Assembly (NCBI GenBank): GCA_012519925.1
Contig: JAAYPF010000019.1
Span: 33,410 to 97,409, forward strand
From: Clostridiaceae bacterium
GTDB lineage: Bacteria > Bacillota > Clostridia > Acetivibrionales > Acetivibrionaceae
DNA: 64,000 nucleotides
Reading direction: 5' to 3'
Shown here: one piece after another, positions 45,339 to 54,731 of the stretch
Numbering within the stretch: the first letter of the stretch is position 1
How the letters are laid out: every line of letters starts with the position of its first letter
Made by a program: the position numbers and the translations under genes
Notes under the pieces: generated by a model
Databases searched by the model: none
What the model was told of the DNA's origin: nothing
The model's input: the letters and a program-made list of their open reading frames with translations, nothing else

Positions 45339-45491
45339 TCTTCTCACAAATCCACTTCAAAAAATACAATTATGAAGTCAAGAAAATTCGCTTACCTTAT
45401 AACTTTTCTTGTTCTCTAAAAAACCCTATGGTTTCCTTAGCCATATATTAATATCTTTAGTATACTTTTAAAAAAATATTTTATAAGAACC

Positions 45492-47180
45492 TTAACCATT
45501 TGAAAATGTAATTTTTATCATTTCTTCAATGGTTGTTTTTCCATCTAAAACTAAAAATTTGGCATTTTCCTTTAGTGATTTCATACCGCTTTCAAAAGAT
45601 AACTTTCTAAGTTCTTCCTCCGTACAGCCTTTATTTATAAGTTCTTTGTGCTTTTTGGTAAATATCATTATCTCAAATACACCTATTCTTCCCTTATAGC
45701 CTGTTTCGTTACATACAACACAGCCTTTTCCCTCATACACTTTGACAGGTCCATCCATTTCAAGGGTTACAAGCTCTTCATCGGTTGCATTACGTTCTTG
45801 TTTGCAGTTATAACACACTCTTCTTACAAGCCTTTGTGCAATCACGCCAACAAGAGAGGATGCGACTAAAAACGGTTCAACTCCCATGTCAATCAACCTT
45901 ATAACCGTTCCAGGAGCATCATTAGCATGAAGAGCACTAAGTACCAAACGCCCTGTAATTGCCGCTCTAACTGCTATTTCAGCCGTTTCATTATCTCTTA
46001 TCTCACCTAGCATTATAACGTTTGGATCCTGCCTAAGTATTGCTCTAAGTCCAGATGCAAAAGTCAAACCTGTCTTATAATTAACTTGAACATGGTTTAC
46101 TCCTTCAACTAAACATTCGACGGGATCTTCAATAGTAATAATATTTATATTCTGTCTATTTATTTCATTCAATGCCGTATACAAAGTGGTGGATTTGCCG
46201 CTCCCTGTTGGACCTGTAACTAGTATCATTCCATGGGGATTCTTTAGCATTCTGTCAAACTTATCCTTATCCTCTAGAGTAAATCCAAGCTGATCTTTTG
46301 GCAGAATAAAAGCCTTTTTATCTGTAATTCTAATAACAATCTTCTCACCAAAAACAGTTGGTAAAGCTGACACTCTAAGATCAAATTCCTTTCCATCTAC
46401 CTTAACCGCTAACCTTCCGTCTTGTGGGGACCACTTATCAGTAATATTCATACCAGAAATAATCTTTATACGTGTAGAAAGTGCATTCATTATATCTATT
46501 TCCGTCTTCATTGCTTCGTGCATTTCCCCATCTGTTCTAAACCTAATTTTAACATATTGTGAAAAAGGCTCAATATGTATATCGCTAGCTCCGTTTCTAA
46601 CTGCTTTTTCAATAATTGAATTTAGAAGCTTAGCTGCGGGTGCACTATTAACTTCTTCGTTTAATTGATCAACATTGTCTGAATTTATCTTTAGAGACAC
46701 TCCACTTTCCTCTTTAAGCTCCTCCACTTCTTTTATGGCATGCTGCTCGCTGTAATGCTCTCTAATGGCTTTATTTATTTCTGAAGAGGATGCTAAAACA
46801 GGCTTAACATCTAAACCAGAATAAATGGCTACATCGTCTATAGCAAATACATTTAAAGGATCGCTCATAGCAACAGTAAGTATACCATTTTGTTGAAAAA
46901 TAGGTATAATTTCGTATCTTCTTGCCAGTGATTCGGGAATCATAAGGCATGCAGCCTGATCTATATTATACTCCTCTAAATTTACATGGGGAATACCAAG
47001 CTGAAACTCAAGAACTTCAATAATACTTTCCTGAGTTACAACCCCCTCTGAAATAAGAACTTCACCCAATTTTTTACCGGTGATCTTCTGAACCTTCAAA
47101 GCCTTTTGCAATTGTTGCTCTGATACAAGTCCTGCTTCGAGGAGAAGGACACCAAGCCTTTTTCTAATCTGCTTTTTCAT
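45492..47180 (-). CDS. pilB: Type IV pilus / type II secretion assembly ATPase PilB
   Basis: 562 aa. N-terminal GspE domain (KRLGVLLLEAGLVSEQQLQKAL), then the hexameric ATPase core with Walker A GPTGSGKSTTLYT, Asp box ITIEDPVE, Walker B VIMLGEIRDNETAE, His box GRLVLSALHAND and a zinc tetracysteine (CYNCKQE ... CVVCNETGYKG). ATG 47180 is preferred to GTG 47189, which overlaps the AAGGTGG ribosome site. It stands alone here with the prepilin peptidase; the remaining pilus genes must be elsewhere. Confidence 0.95.
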   Translation of the reverse strand: MKKQIRKRLGVLLLEAGLVSEQQLQKALKVQKITGKKLGEVLISEGVVTQESIIEVLEFQLGIPHVNLEEYNIDQAACLMIPESLARRYEIIPIFQQNGILTVAMSDPLNVFAIDDVAIYSGLDVKPVLASSSEINKAIREHYSEQHAIKEVEELKEESGVSLKINSDNVDQLNEEVNSAPAAKLLNSIIEKAVRNGASDIHIEPFSQYVKIRFRTDGEMHEAMKTEIDIMNALSTRIKIISGMNITDKWSPQDGRLAVKVDGKEFDLRVSALPTVFGEKIVIRITDKKAFILPKDQLGFTLEDKDKFDRMLKNPHGMILVTGPTGSGKSTTLYTALNEINRQNINIITIEDPVECLVEGVNHVQVNYKTGLTFASGLRAILRQDPNVIMLGEIRDNETAEIAVRAAITGRLVLSALHANDAPGTVIRLIDMGVEPFLVASSLVGVIAQRLVRRVCYNCKQERNATDEELVTLEMDGPVKVYEGKGCVVCNETGYKGRIGVFEIMIFTKKHKELINKGCTEEELRKLSFESGMKSLKENAKFLVLDGKTTIEEMIKITFSNG

Positions 47181-47515
47181 AATATCCACCTTATAAGGAT
47201 ATGTTTTAACTTACTTAAGTAATTATCGTCTTTATCAGAGTTTTGCTTTACTCTACATTTTTCCACTCGGTTTCAAGTATTATAGAAGTAAACATTTTAC
47301 AACTTGCATTTTATTAATATGCAACAACCCTCTTATGGTATTATTTCGACCAATAGAGGGTTTACATATACTTAACTTTAAATAAATACTAGTCAATCGT
47401 TGAAAAAATTTGCTTTTGTTGGGTTGAAACTATAAATTTAATTAGTGAACTTAGAGCCCTTCGGGCGAAATTGCAAAATGCAAATTCCTATACTATATAA
47501 ATTTACTAAAACACC
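47181..47515. other. aroE-pilB intergenic region
   Basis: 335 bases. AACCCTCT (47326-47333) pairs with AGAGGGTT (47355-47362), a terminator-like hairpin suited to the aroE transcript but with a poor U-tract. A small GCCC-TTC-GGGC hairpin lies near 47456-47466. No cyclic-di-GMP riboswitch motif was seen. Confidence 0.5.
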
Positions 47516-48397
47516 TTACTTATTTAGAATTGATATAAAAGATTTGTAAATTTTCTTTAACTCCTCATCTGAGAACTTAACACCAGTCCATATTTCATAA
47601 GCATTTATACCTTGGTAAAACAGCATTCCCAAACCGTTAATTGCCTTACAACCCCTGTTTTCGGCATCAATGAGGAATTTTGTCTTAGTAGGATTATAAA
47701 CCACATCATATACTATCTGTCCATTGAAGTACTCCATATCACTAACAAGCGATTCTTCAGTATGAGGTTCCATACCAACCGATGTTGTATTTATAATTAT
47801 ATCACTTTCTTCAAACGCCATCTTTAAGGTCTTATCTTCAAAATTGTAAACTTGAACTATCTCTCTTATATTTTCATTGACAACCTCAGCTAACTCTACC
47901 GACTTCTGAGTTGTACGATTTACTATGCTGATTTTCTCAGCACCATCCATTGCAATCTTAACAGCAATTGGTCTTGCAACCCCTCCTGCTCCGAGCATTA
48001 CAACCTTCTTACCCTTAAAGCCTGTACCCGCTGATTCTTTAAAGGCCCTCAAAAAGCCTTCTCCATCAGTATTATAGCCATAAAGCCGACCTTCAATTTT
48101 TTTTACCGTGTTTATTGATCCCATCAATATAGCTTCTTTTGTATTGTCATCAATAAACTTCATAATTTCACGCTTGAACGGTATAGTCACATTAAAGCCA
48201 ACAAAATCAACAGCTTTAAGAGCTTTTACCAAAACCCCAAGGTTTTCTTTTTCTATTTTTAACGGAACATACATTAAATCTAAACCTAGTAATTTGCTCA
48301 GTGAATTATGCAACTGGGGTGAAATAGAATGCTCGACAGGATTTCCGATTAATCCCAAAAGCCTGGTATTACCTGTAACACTATAATCAATATTCAT
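47516..48397 (-). CDS. aroE: Shikimate dehydrogenase
   Basis: NADP-dependent reduction of 3-dehydroshikimate. 293 aa. Seen: LLGLIGNPVEHSISPQLHN substrate site, GFNVTIPFK with the catalytic Lys, NADP-binding MLGAGGVARPIAVK and NRTTQKSVEL, and GLGMLFYQG. ATG 48397 follows AAGGAGG. 66 nt behind the YqeG gene. Confidence 0.96.
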   Translation of the reverse strand: MNIDYSVTGNTRLLGLIGNPVEHSISPQLHNSLSKLLGLDLMYVPLKIEKENLGVLVKALKAVDFVGFNVTIPFKREIMKFIDDNTKEAILMGSINTVKKIEGRLYGYNTDGEGFLRAFKESAGTGFKGKKVVMLGAGGVARPIAVKIAMDGAEKISIVNRTTQKSVELAEVVNENIREIVQVYNFEDKTLKMAFEESDIIINTTSVGMEPHTEESLVSDMEYFNGQIVYDVVYNPTKTKFLIDAENRGCKAINGLGMLFYQGINAYEIWTGVKFSDEELKKIYKSFISILNK

Positions 48398-48463
48398 AAT
48401 GCCTCCTTATAGTAAACCTAAAAAATAAAAGATGATAATTAGGAAAACACAACTCCAAAATCT

Positions 48464-48976
48464 CTATTTTTCTTGTTCCAACAAGAATTTCTTGTACTTT
48501 GAAAGTATATATTTTTCTGCAATTCTTTTGACTCTAACATAGAAGATCTCCTTCTGGTCAATAGGATTAACAAGTATGGTAAACATATTTAATCTGTTCC
48601 CACCATATATATCGGTAAAAATCTGATCACCTATAACAGCTGTTTCTTCAATTTTTGTGTCCATTAGTCTCGCGGCCTTCATAAATGCCTTTTTCCCTGG
48701 CTTTGAGGCCTTATGAATTGCATAGAGTTTTAAATTTTCATTAAATTTAATTACCCTTTTTTCGGACGCATTAGATACAATACAGGCTTTAAATCCAGCT
48801 TCTTTCAATCTTTCAATCCATTCCACCGCATTTTGGTCAGCTTCTGCTACATGTTCAGGTACAAGAGTGTTGTCTATATCTAATATAAGACCTTTTATTT
48901 TTTTGGTTTTAAGCATATTTAGATCAACATCCTGGACTTTATTAACTTTAAGTTTTGGATAAAATTTTTCTATCAT
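48464..48976 (-). CDS. YqeG family HAD-IIIA phosphatase
   Basis: 170 aa. HAD motif I LILDIDNTLVPEH, motif II CIVSNAS, and motif IV region ETAVIGDQIFTDIYGGNR. YqeG proteins are HAD-IIIA phosphatases; some homologues act on phosphatidylglycerophosphate, but the substrate here is unproven. ATG 48976 behind GGGAGGA. In Bacillus, yqeG also precedes aroE (with yqeH between), so the order is conserved. Confidence 0.93.
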   Translation of the reverse strand: MIEKFYPKLKVNKVQDVDLNMLKTKKIKGLILDIDNTLVPEHVAEADQNAVEWIERLKEAGFKACIVSNASEKRVIKFNENLKLYAIHKASKPGKKAFMKAARLMDTKIEETAVIGDQIFTDIYGGNRLNMFTILVNPIDQKEIFYVRVKRIAEKYILSKYKKFLLEQEK

Positions 48977-49144
48977 AGTTTCCTCCCTAGTTCATAAATA
49001 AGACGATTACCTTTATAATAGCAAATAAGATTATAACATAGCAATATAATAACACATATAAAATACCCTTATTGGGACTTTTTATATGTTATTTCTAGAT
49101 TCTTTGTAAATTTTCTCAATCTATTTTGATAAAAGGCTGGATTT

Positions 49145-49173
49145 TTGAAATAAAAAGTAGCATAATATATATA
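49145..49173 (+). promoter_or_regulatory. Candidate sigma-A promoter of ilvE
   Basis: TTGAAA, a 17-nt spacer, then TATATA, about 90 nt before the start codon. No T-box leader is seen. Confidence 0.45.
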
Positions 49174-49263
49174 AGATTTTTCTCCGTACTTATTTTGTAC
49201 GATTTTAGAGGTATTACAACTTACAAACAATTTTCTATATATATTTTGAAAGGGGTTAACAAT

Positions 49264-50331
49264 ATGTCCTACCAAATTGCAATTGAAAAAACAAAAAGTC
49301 CAAAGCAAAAACCTGACCAAAACAATTTAGGTTTCGGTATATATTTTACAGATCACATGTTTACAATGGATTACACGGAAGGTAAAGGCTGGCACGATCC
49401 AAGAATCACACCTTATGCTCCGTTAAGTTTCGATCCTTCATGTATGGTATTTCACTACGGTCAGGCTATCTTTGAAGGTTTAAAGGCCTATAAGGGTGTA
49501 AACGGCGAAATTCTTCTTTTCAGACCAAAAAAGAATATGGAAAGAGTAAATATTTCAAATGATAGATTATGCATACCACCAATTGACGTTGACTTTGCTG
49601 TTGAAGCAGTAAAAGCTTTAGTAGAAGTTGAAAAAGATTGGATACCAGAAGCAGAAGGGACATCCCTTTATATTCGTCCGTTCATAATAGCAACTGATGC
49701 TAATCTTGGAGTTAGACCTTCCCATACATACAAATTTATGATAATACTCTCCCCTGTTGGAGCTTATTATAAAGAAGGTATTAATCCTGTAAAAATCTAT
49801 GTAGAAAGCAATTATGTCCGTGCTGTAAAAGGCGGTATAGGTTTTGCTAAGACACCGGGCAACTATGCTTCAAGCTTAAAGGCTCAAATGGAAGCAAAGG
49901 AAAAGGGCTATACACAAGTTTTGTGGCTTGATGGATTAGAGAAAAAATACGTTGAAGAAGTAGGTACAATGAATGTATTCTTTAAAATAAATGGAGAAAT
50001 TATTACTCCATCCCTAGAAGGTAGTATTTTAGCCGGAATAACGAGAACATCTACTATAGAACTACTAAATTCAATGGGTGTTAAAGTCACTGAACGAAGA
50101 ATTTCCATTGCAGAGATTTTCGATGCCCATGCTAATGGTACGCTTGAAGAAGCTTTTGGAACGGGCACAGCTGCTGTTATATCTCCAATCGGAGAGCTTA
50201 ATTGGGATGGAAAAGTGATTGAAATAAATAACGGTAAGATTGGTGAAATTTCTTCAAAAGTCTACGATACTATTACCGGAATTCAAAGCGGCAAACTAGA
50301 AGATAAGTTTGGTTGGACTGTTAAGATATAA
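49264..50331 (+). CDS. ilvE: Branched-chain amino acid aminotransferase
   Basis: PLP enzyme for the last step of Val, Leu and Ile synthesis and the first of their breakdown. 355 aa from ATG 49264 behind GAAAGGGG; the ORF-track start adds 46 AT-rich residues unlike the family. Seen: FHYGQAIFEGLKAYKG, RPKKNMERVNISNDRLCIP, LWLDGLEKKYVEEVGTMNVFF with the PLP-type context, and GTGTAAVISPIG. The class is the longer IlvE type II. Functionally it links to the VOR-type 2-oxoacid oxidoreductase at 60 kb. Confidence 0.95.
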   Translation: MSYQIAIEKTKSPKQKPDQNNLGFGIYFTDHMFTMDYTEGKGWHDPRITPYAPLSFDPSCMVFHYGQAIFEGLKAYKGVNGEILLFRPKKNMERVNISNDRLCIPPIDVDFAVEAVKALVEVEKDWIPEAEGTSLYIRPFIIATDANLGVRPSHTYKFMIILSPVGAYYKEGINPVKIYVESNYVRAVKGGIGFAKTPGNYASSLKAQMEAKEKGYTQVLWLDGLEKKYVEEVGTMNVFFKINGEIITPSLEGSILAGITRTSTIELLNSMGVKVTERRISIAEIFDAHANGTLEEAFGTGTAAVISPIGELNWDGKVIEINNGKIGEISSKVYDTITGIQSGKLEDKFGWTVKI

Positions 50332-50364
50332 ACTTTTCGCTTTCTCTTTACATTTTGCAATAAT

Positions 50365-50402
50365 AAAAAGGCGGAGGGGAATTTTAGTCCCCTTCGCTTT
50401 TT
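50365..50402 (+). terminator. Rho-independent terminator after ilvE
   Basis: AAAAGGCGGAGGGGA pairs with TCCCCTTCGCTTTT (one bulge), followed by TTTTTG. Confidence 0.88.
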
Positions 50403-50549
50403 GTTACGCTCCTTAGAATGAAATGAAAGGAGCAAAAACGAAGGGGCTCGATGCCCCGTAGTTTTTATTACGCTCCTTGGAACGAAATGAAAGGAGTAAA
50501 AACAAAGGGACCCAATACCCCATAGTTTTTATTACGCTCCTTTCGAACC
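50398..50549 (+). repeat. 64-bp tandem repeat with internal hairpins
   Basis: Units 50398-50461 and 50462-50525 share TTACGCTCCTT...GAAATGAAAGGAG and a GGGG...CCCC block, and a third partial unit runs 50526-50549. Each unit can form GCTCCTT/AGGAGC-type and GGGG/CCCC hairpins. The ilvE terminator resembles the GGGG/CCCC part, so the array may be duplicated terminator sequence. Confidence 0.85.
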
Positions 50550-50656
50550 ATGTAATATTTTTTGACTTTTGTAATATTTACAAAAATATCTTATAATATA
50601 TATATGTAATATTAGTAAATATCCAAACAATACAAAACGGAGTTTTAACAAACAAT

Positions 50657-51529
50657 ATGAAAAAAAAGCTCAATATAAATAAAACTATACTTTCTATAAT
50701 TATTTTAAATTTTATACACTTAAGCATACTTATTGGAGTTTTGGCATATACCGCTTTTTCAAATAAGTTTAATAAACCTGCTCCAACCTTCAATATAACT
50801 TACCTGTTTTTTTACTTAATGGTATTTACCATCTTATTTATAAACAGCTATATTACAATAAAAAATGCTATTGAGCTAACCGATTCAGTTTCTCAACACG
50901 AAGCCTTTAAAAGCTCCTTAAGTCAATTGGAAAGCCTAAACAAGACCCTTAGAGCTCAAAGACATGACTTCATGAATCATCTACAAGTTGTTTACAGCTT
51001 AATAGAAATGAAGGAATACAAAGATGCTGAAGAATACATTGAACAGGTTTATAATGACATACAAAAGGTTAGCAGGGTTTTAAAAACCACTAATGCAGCA
51101 ATTAATGCTCTTCTTCAAGCAAAAATACTAGACTGTGAAAAAAGAAACATCAAAATAGAATTGAAGGTCACATCACAGTTAGACGGCTTTCAAGTACCAT
51201 CTTGGAAAATGTGCCGTATACTTGGTAATATTATTGACAACTCAATATATGCCCTTGAAGAACTTGACGCCAACAGATTGTTGAAAATTAACATTTTTGA
51301 GGATTTACGAACCTTTGATTTTATAATCACAAACAACGGTCCTAATATCCCTCTAAACATAATAGATAAAATATTTGAAGCAGGTTTTTCTACAAAAGGA
51401 AGTAAGGGCGAAGGAATGGGGCTTTTCACCTCAAAAAGCATCATTGAAAGATATAACGGTAAAATATCCGTATCTAGCGAAGATTATACAACCTTTGAGA
51501 TTAAATTCCCAAAAAATAAGGATGTTTAA
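50657..51529 (+). CDS. Spo0B-fold membrane histidine kinase
   Basis: 290 aa. Two spans (about 10-32 and 48-68) with a tiny outside loop, a Spo0B/CitA-type dimerisation helix hairpin with phospho-His103 in RAQRHDFMNHLQVVY, and HATPase with ILGNIIDNSIYAL, TNNGPNIP and GEGMGLFTSKS. Such kinases usually pair with LytTR or CitB-type regulators; a LytTR regulator is encoded 2.4 kb downstream behind the floA genes. RBS CGGAG is distant (about 13 nt). Confidence 0.88.
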   Translation: MKKKLNINKTILSIIILNFIHLSILIGVLAYTAFSNKFNKPAPTFNITYLFFYLMVFTILFINSYITIKNAIELTDSVSQHEAFKSSLSQLESLNKTLRAQRHDFMNHLQVVYSLIEMKEYKDAEEYIEQVYNDIQKVSRVLKTTNAAINALLQAKILDCEKRNIKIELKVTSQLDGFQVPSWKMCRILGNIIDNSIYALEELDANRLLKINIFEDLRTFDFIITNNGPNIPLNIIDKIFEAGFSTKGSKGEGMGLFTSKSIIERYNGKISVSSEDYTTFEIKFPKNKDV

Positions 51530-51684
51530 TTTAATCGATTCGAAAATACAACTGGTTAATTGGGGTTTTTAGAAAGCTGTTTTGCATTTTTCACCTCAAA
51601 AAAACAATGTTAATCTATCTAGAATCTTTTAGTTTGGACTATAAATATTGATTTGCGTTCTTTTAACACCTTAATCCATTAAAA

Positions 51685-51713
51685 ATGACAATTGGGACTT
51701 AAAGATGTATAAT
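51685..51713 (+). promoter_or_regulatory. Sigma-A promoter of the nfeD-floA operon
   Basis: ATGACA, exactly 17 nt, then a perfect TATAAT, about 135 nt before nfeD. The rest of the 319-base gap (51530-51848) shows nothing else. Confidence 0.7.
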
Positions 51714-51848
51714 ATAGAGAATTGATATTTAAGTTATTATTTAAGTCGTTTATACTTAGAATATAAATTTAATTGAATACACAATTGTTGCTTCAATAAT
51801 TTAAACCACAAGAAATTCATACTATTAATTAAAAAAGGGGGTGTTTAT

Positions 51849-52352
51849 ATGCCAGATTTAGTAGGTCTTTTTACTAGTTTTGATTTCTTATCAGCTGTAC
51901 TTTTTATACTCGGCATTATATTGGTAATTATCGAAATGTTCAACCCCGGTTTTGGTGCACCCGGTATAACAGGAACTATTCTGCTCATACTAGGAATTAT
52001 ATCCGTGGCAAGAGATCCATATGATGTATTATATCTAATTATTATCATATTGGCTATTTTAGGTATTGCTCTTACTTTTGTACTTCACTCTGCTACTAAA
52101 GGCAGACTTTCAAAAACTCTAGTACTAACCGCTTCTTTGAACAAAGAACAGGGTTTTGAAGGAACAGAAGATTTAAAGTTTTTTCTAGGAAAAGAAGGTA
52201 AAGCAGTAACTATACTTCGTCCTGCAGGAACTGCAGATTTCGATGGCGTTAAACTAGATGTCGTTTCTGAATCGGAGTATATTCAAAAGGACGCTAAAAT
52301 AAAAGTTATAAAAGTAGAAGGAAGAAGAATAGTTGTTAGAGAAACTAAATAA
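51849..52352 (+). CDS. NfeD-like membrane protein
   Basis: 167 aa. Three membrane segments (about 13-33, 38-58, 62-80, with GIILVIIEMFNPGFGAPGITG) and a C-terminal OB-fold (EGKAVTILRPAGTADFDGVKLDVVSES). NfeD proteins of this type accompany flotillin genes and are thought to bind them. ATG 51849 follows AAGGGGGTG. First gene of the floA operon, 81 nt before floA. Confidence 0.93.
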   Translation: MPDLVGLFTSFDFLSAVLFILGIILVIIEMFNPGFGAPGITGTILLILGIISVARDPYDVLYLIIIILAILGIALTFVLHSATKGRLSKTLVLTASLNKEQGFEGTEDLKFFLGKEGKAVTILRPAGTADFDGVKLDVVSESEYIQKDAKIKVIKVEGRRIVVRETK

Positions 52353-52433
52353 CAACAAACTTTTTGTAATGCTTTTTCTACAAAAACTCTGCAATTTGCA
52401 TTATAAAAATACACAATTGAAAGGGGTAATATT

Positions 52434-53435
52434 ATGAACGATTTAAATCCATTATTAATTATCGTTGCCTTAGGAGCAATAATTCTATTTATTTCATTCT
52501 TTTTCTCATTTATTCCTGTAGGTCTTTGGATATCTGCCTTTGCTGCAAATGTACGTGTAGGTATCTTTACTCTTGTAGGTATGAGACTTAGAAGAGTTGT
52601 TCCATCAAGAATTGTTAATCCAGTGATCAAAGCTACAAAAGCAGGTATTGATGTTTCAATAAACAAACTTGAAGCCCACTATCTTGCAGGTGGTAATGTT
52701 GACAGAGTTGTAAATGCACTTATAGCTGCACAAAGAGCAAATATACCACTAGAATTTGAAAGAGCTGCTGCAATAGATTTGGCCGGCAGAGATGTTTTAG
52801 AAGCTGTTCAAATGAGTGTTAATCCAAAGGTAATAGAAACACCTATAATCGCTGCAATCGCTAAAGACGGTATTGAACTTAAGGCAAAAGCGAGAGTTAC
52901 AGTTAGAGCAAATATAGATCGTTTGGTCGGTGGTGCCGGTGAACATACCATCATCGCCCGTGTTGGTGAAGGTGTCGTTACAACAGTTGGTTCCTCCGTA
53001 GATCACAAAGAGGTTTTAGAAAATCCTGATAATATATCAAAAACAGTGCTTAGTAAAGGTCTTGACTCTGGAACTGCCTTCGAGATATTGTCAATTGATA
53101 TTGCTGATATAGATGTAGGTAGAAATATAGGTGCACAACTTCAAACAGACCAAGCAGAAGCTGATAAGAGAATAGCACAGGCAAAAGCTGAAGAAAGAAG
53201 AGCTATGGCTGTTGCAAGAGAACAGGAAATGCAAGCTATGGTTCAGGAAATGCGAGCAAAAGTTGTAGAAGCTGAATCGGAAGTTCCTAAAGCCATGGCA
53301 GCTGCACTACGCGAAGGTAAACTTGGAGTTATGGATTATTACAGTATGCAAAATGTTATTGCCGATACACAGATGAGGGATTCCATCGCAAAAGCTGGAA
53401 AACCTAATGTTTCAACAAAAGAACCTAAGTCTTAA
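52434..53435 (+). CDS. floA: Flotillin-like protein FloA
   Basis: Scaffold of functional membrane microdomains, affecting wall synthesis, secretion and signalling. 333 aa, normal. Seen: an N-terminal hydrophobic hairpin (about 7-32), a band-7/SPFH domain (about 35-220, [22 protein letters not shown]) and an EA-rich coiled coil ([25 protein letters not shown] region). ATG 52434 follows GAAAGGGG. Cotranscribed with nfeD. Confidence 0.96.
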   Translation: MNDLNPLLIIVALGAIILFISFFFSFIPVGLWISAFAANVRVGIFTLVGMRLRRVVPSRIVNPVIKATKAGIDVSINKLEAHYLAGGNVDRVVNALIAAQRANIPLEFERAAAIDLAGRDVLEAVQMSVNPKVIETPIIAAIAKDGIELKAKARVTVRANIDRLVGGAGEHTIIARVGEGVVTTVGSSVDHKEVLENPDNISKTVLSKGLDSGTAFEILSIDIADIDVGRNIGAQLQTDQAEADKRIAQAKAEERRAMAVAREQEMQAMVQEMRAKVVEAESEVPKAMAAALREGKLGVMDYYSMQNVIADTQMRDSIAKAGKPNVSTKEPKS

Positions 53436-53448
53436 GGAGTTGTATATT

Positions 53449-53958
53449 ATGAGTGATTATAGGAACAACACTAATTATCCTCAAAACACACAAAGACCAA
53501 GACCTTATGCGAACAGGTCACCTGGAGGAAGATCTGTTTCCTCTGGTGCTCCCATAAACAGAGCTGCTCCTAACAGACCTCCGGTAAACAGGTCAACTGC
53601 TAACAGAACTAGGCAAAATAGACCTATTGAAGGAAGATCACCACAAAATACTTCTGCCCGTATAAGGGATATAATAAACAACAATACAAAACCGGAAGAC
53701 ATGAGTACAGAAGGTATTAGCATGGAAGGTTCTTTCGGTTCTGCCTCAACTCAAGTTAAAGAAAACCTTGGTGGTTTTAAAGAAGTTACTAGTACTGAGG
53801 AATCCATATATCAAGAAGCTTCAAATAATCAAAGATATAAAAATAACTTAAGCGATTTACTTAACTTGACAAATATGAACAGTAATGACATTTTAAAAGG
53901 AATTGTCCTTTCCGAAATTCTCGGTAAGCCAAAGGCTCTTAGAAGGGGGCGATGGTGA
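53449..53958 (+). CDS. Arg/Asn/Pro-rich protein of unknown function in the floA operon
   Basis: 169 aa from ATG 53449 with AAGGAGTTG; the ORF track begins 42 nt earlier inside floA. The first about 75 residues are basic and disordered-looking (RPRPYANRSPGGRS, NRAAPNRPPVNRS). The C-terminal part ends in a helix LSDLLNLTNMNSNDILKGIVLSEILGKPKAL. No signal or span. 13 nt after floA and overlapping the LytTR regulator by 7 nt. A membrane-phospholipid or nucleic-acid contact through the basic tail is only a guess. Confidence 0.78.
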   Translation: MSDYRNNTNYPQNTQRPRPYANRSPGGRSVSSGAPINRAAPNRPPVNRSTANRTRQNRPIEGRSPQNTSARIRDIINNNTKPEDMSTEGISMEGSFGSASTQVKENLGGFKEVTSTEESIYQEASNNQRYKNNLSDLLNLTNMNSNDILKGIVLSEILGKPKALRRGRW

Positions 53959-54704
53959 GCTTGAATTTCAGAGTACTAATAGCTGATGATGATAAAGGAA
54001 TGAGACTTGTGCTAAAAAAAGTACTGTCAAAGGTTGAGGGCTTTGAGGTGATAGGTGAAGCAGAAGACGGAGATGCCGCCTTCTGCTTTTCCGAAGCTTA
54101 TAAACCTGATGTGATTTTTATGGACGTCGAAATGCCCTTACTAAATGGCATAGAATGTGCAAAAAAAGTAATGGATATAAACCCCAAAACCATTATTATA
54201 TTTGCAACAGCTCATGAAGAGTATATGTCGGATGCCTTTGAGGTATATGCTTTTGATTATCTTGTTAAGCCTTTTAAACTCGAAAGAATTAATCAAACCT
54301 TAGAAAGGATTAAAAGCCTGTCAGCCCATCTCAACGAACAGCCGCTAAAACAGATTGGTAAACCTAATAGGATTTTAGAAAAACTAGTTATCAAAAACAA
54401 AGATGGTATCAGTTTTATAGATATGAATGAAATTATACTCATCCAACGCGAAGAACGAAGTACTGCAATATATACAATGGATGACAAATATATAACCTCT
54501 GACAGTTTGAGCGACTTAGAAGAACGGCTAGACAGTTCAATCTTTTTTAGAAGTCATAAGTCATATATAATAAACCTTCTTATGATTCAGAAAATTTACT
54601 CTTACGGTCGTTGGACCTATGTACTTAAACTTAAAAATACCGATAAAGATGCTCTTCTAACCCATGAGCGTTATGAAAAACTTCAAAAAATATTTGAAAA
54701 ATAG
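53952..54704 (+). CDS. LytTR-family response regulator
   Basis: 250 aa. Receiver domain (1-125) with ADDD, Asp58 (VIFMDVEMP) and Lys106 (DYLVKPF), followed by a LytTR DNA-binding domain (about 145-245, SIFFRSHKSYIINLLMIQKI). ATG 53952 follows AAGGGGGC; GTG 53955 is possible. Last gene of the nfeD-floA operon. The best candidate kinase partner is the Spo0B-fold kinase upstream of nfeD. Confidence 0.93.
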   Translation: MVSLNFRVLIADDDKGMRLVLKKVLSKVEGFEVIGEAEDGDAAFCFSEAYKPDVIFMDVEMPLLNGIECAKKVMDINPKTIIIFATAHEEYMSDAFEVYAFDYLVKPFKLERINQTLERIKSLSAHLNEQPLKQIGKPNRILEKLVIKNKDGISFIDMNEIILIQREERSTAIYTMDDKYITSDSLSDLEERLDSSIFFRSHKSYIINLLMIQKIYSYGRWTYVLKLKNTDKDALLTHERYEKLQKIFEK

Positions 54705-54731
54705 AAAAGTCATACTCTTCTATTTTTCAAA
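54697..54731 (+). terminator. Terminator of the floA operon
   Basis: AAAATAGAA (overlapping the regulator's stop) pairs with TTCTATTTTT around AAGTCATACTC, ending in a T-run. Confidence 0.75.

Larger units (their letters stand above)
50332..50656. other. ilvE downstream region
   Basis: 325 bases holding the ilvE terminator and a 64-bp tandem repeat array, then an AT-rich stretch upstream of the kinase gene with a possible -10 TATAAT at about 50590. No coding region. Confidence 0.55.

Noticed and set aside
47181-47515. Cyclic-di-GMP riboswitch before pilB
   Set aside because: No GEMM-like motif is seen in the region.
48977-49263. T-box leader upstream of ilvE
   Set aside because: No Stem I, AG-bulge or TGGNACCGCG T-box sequence; the leader is too short.
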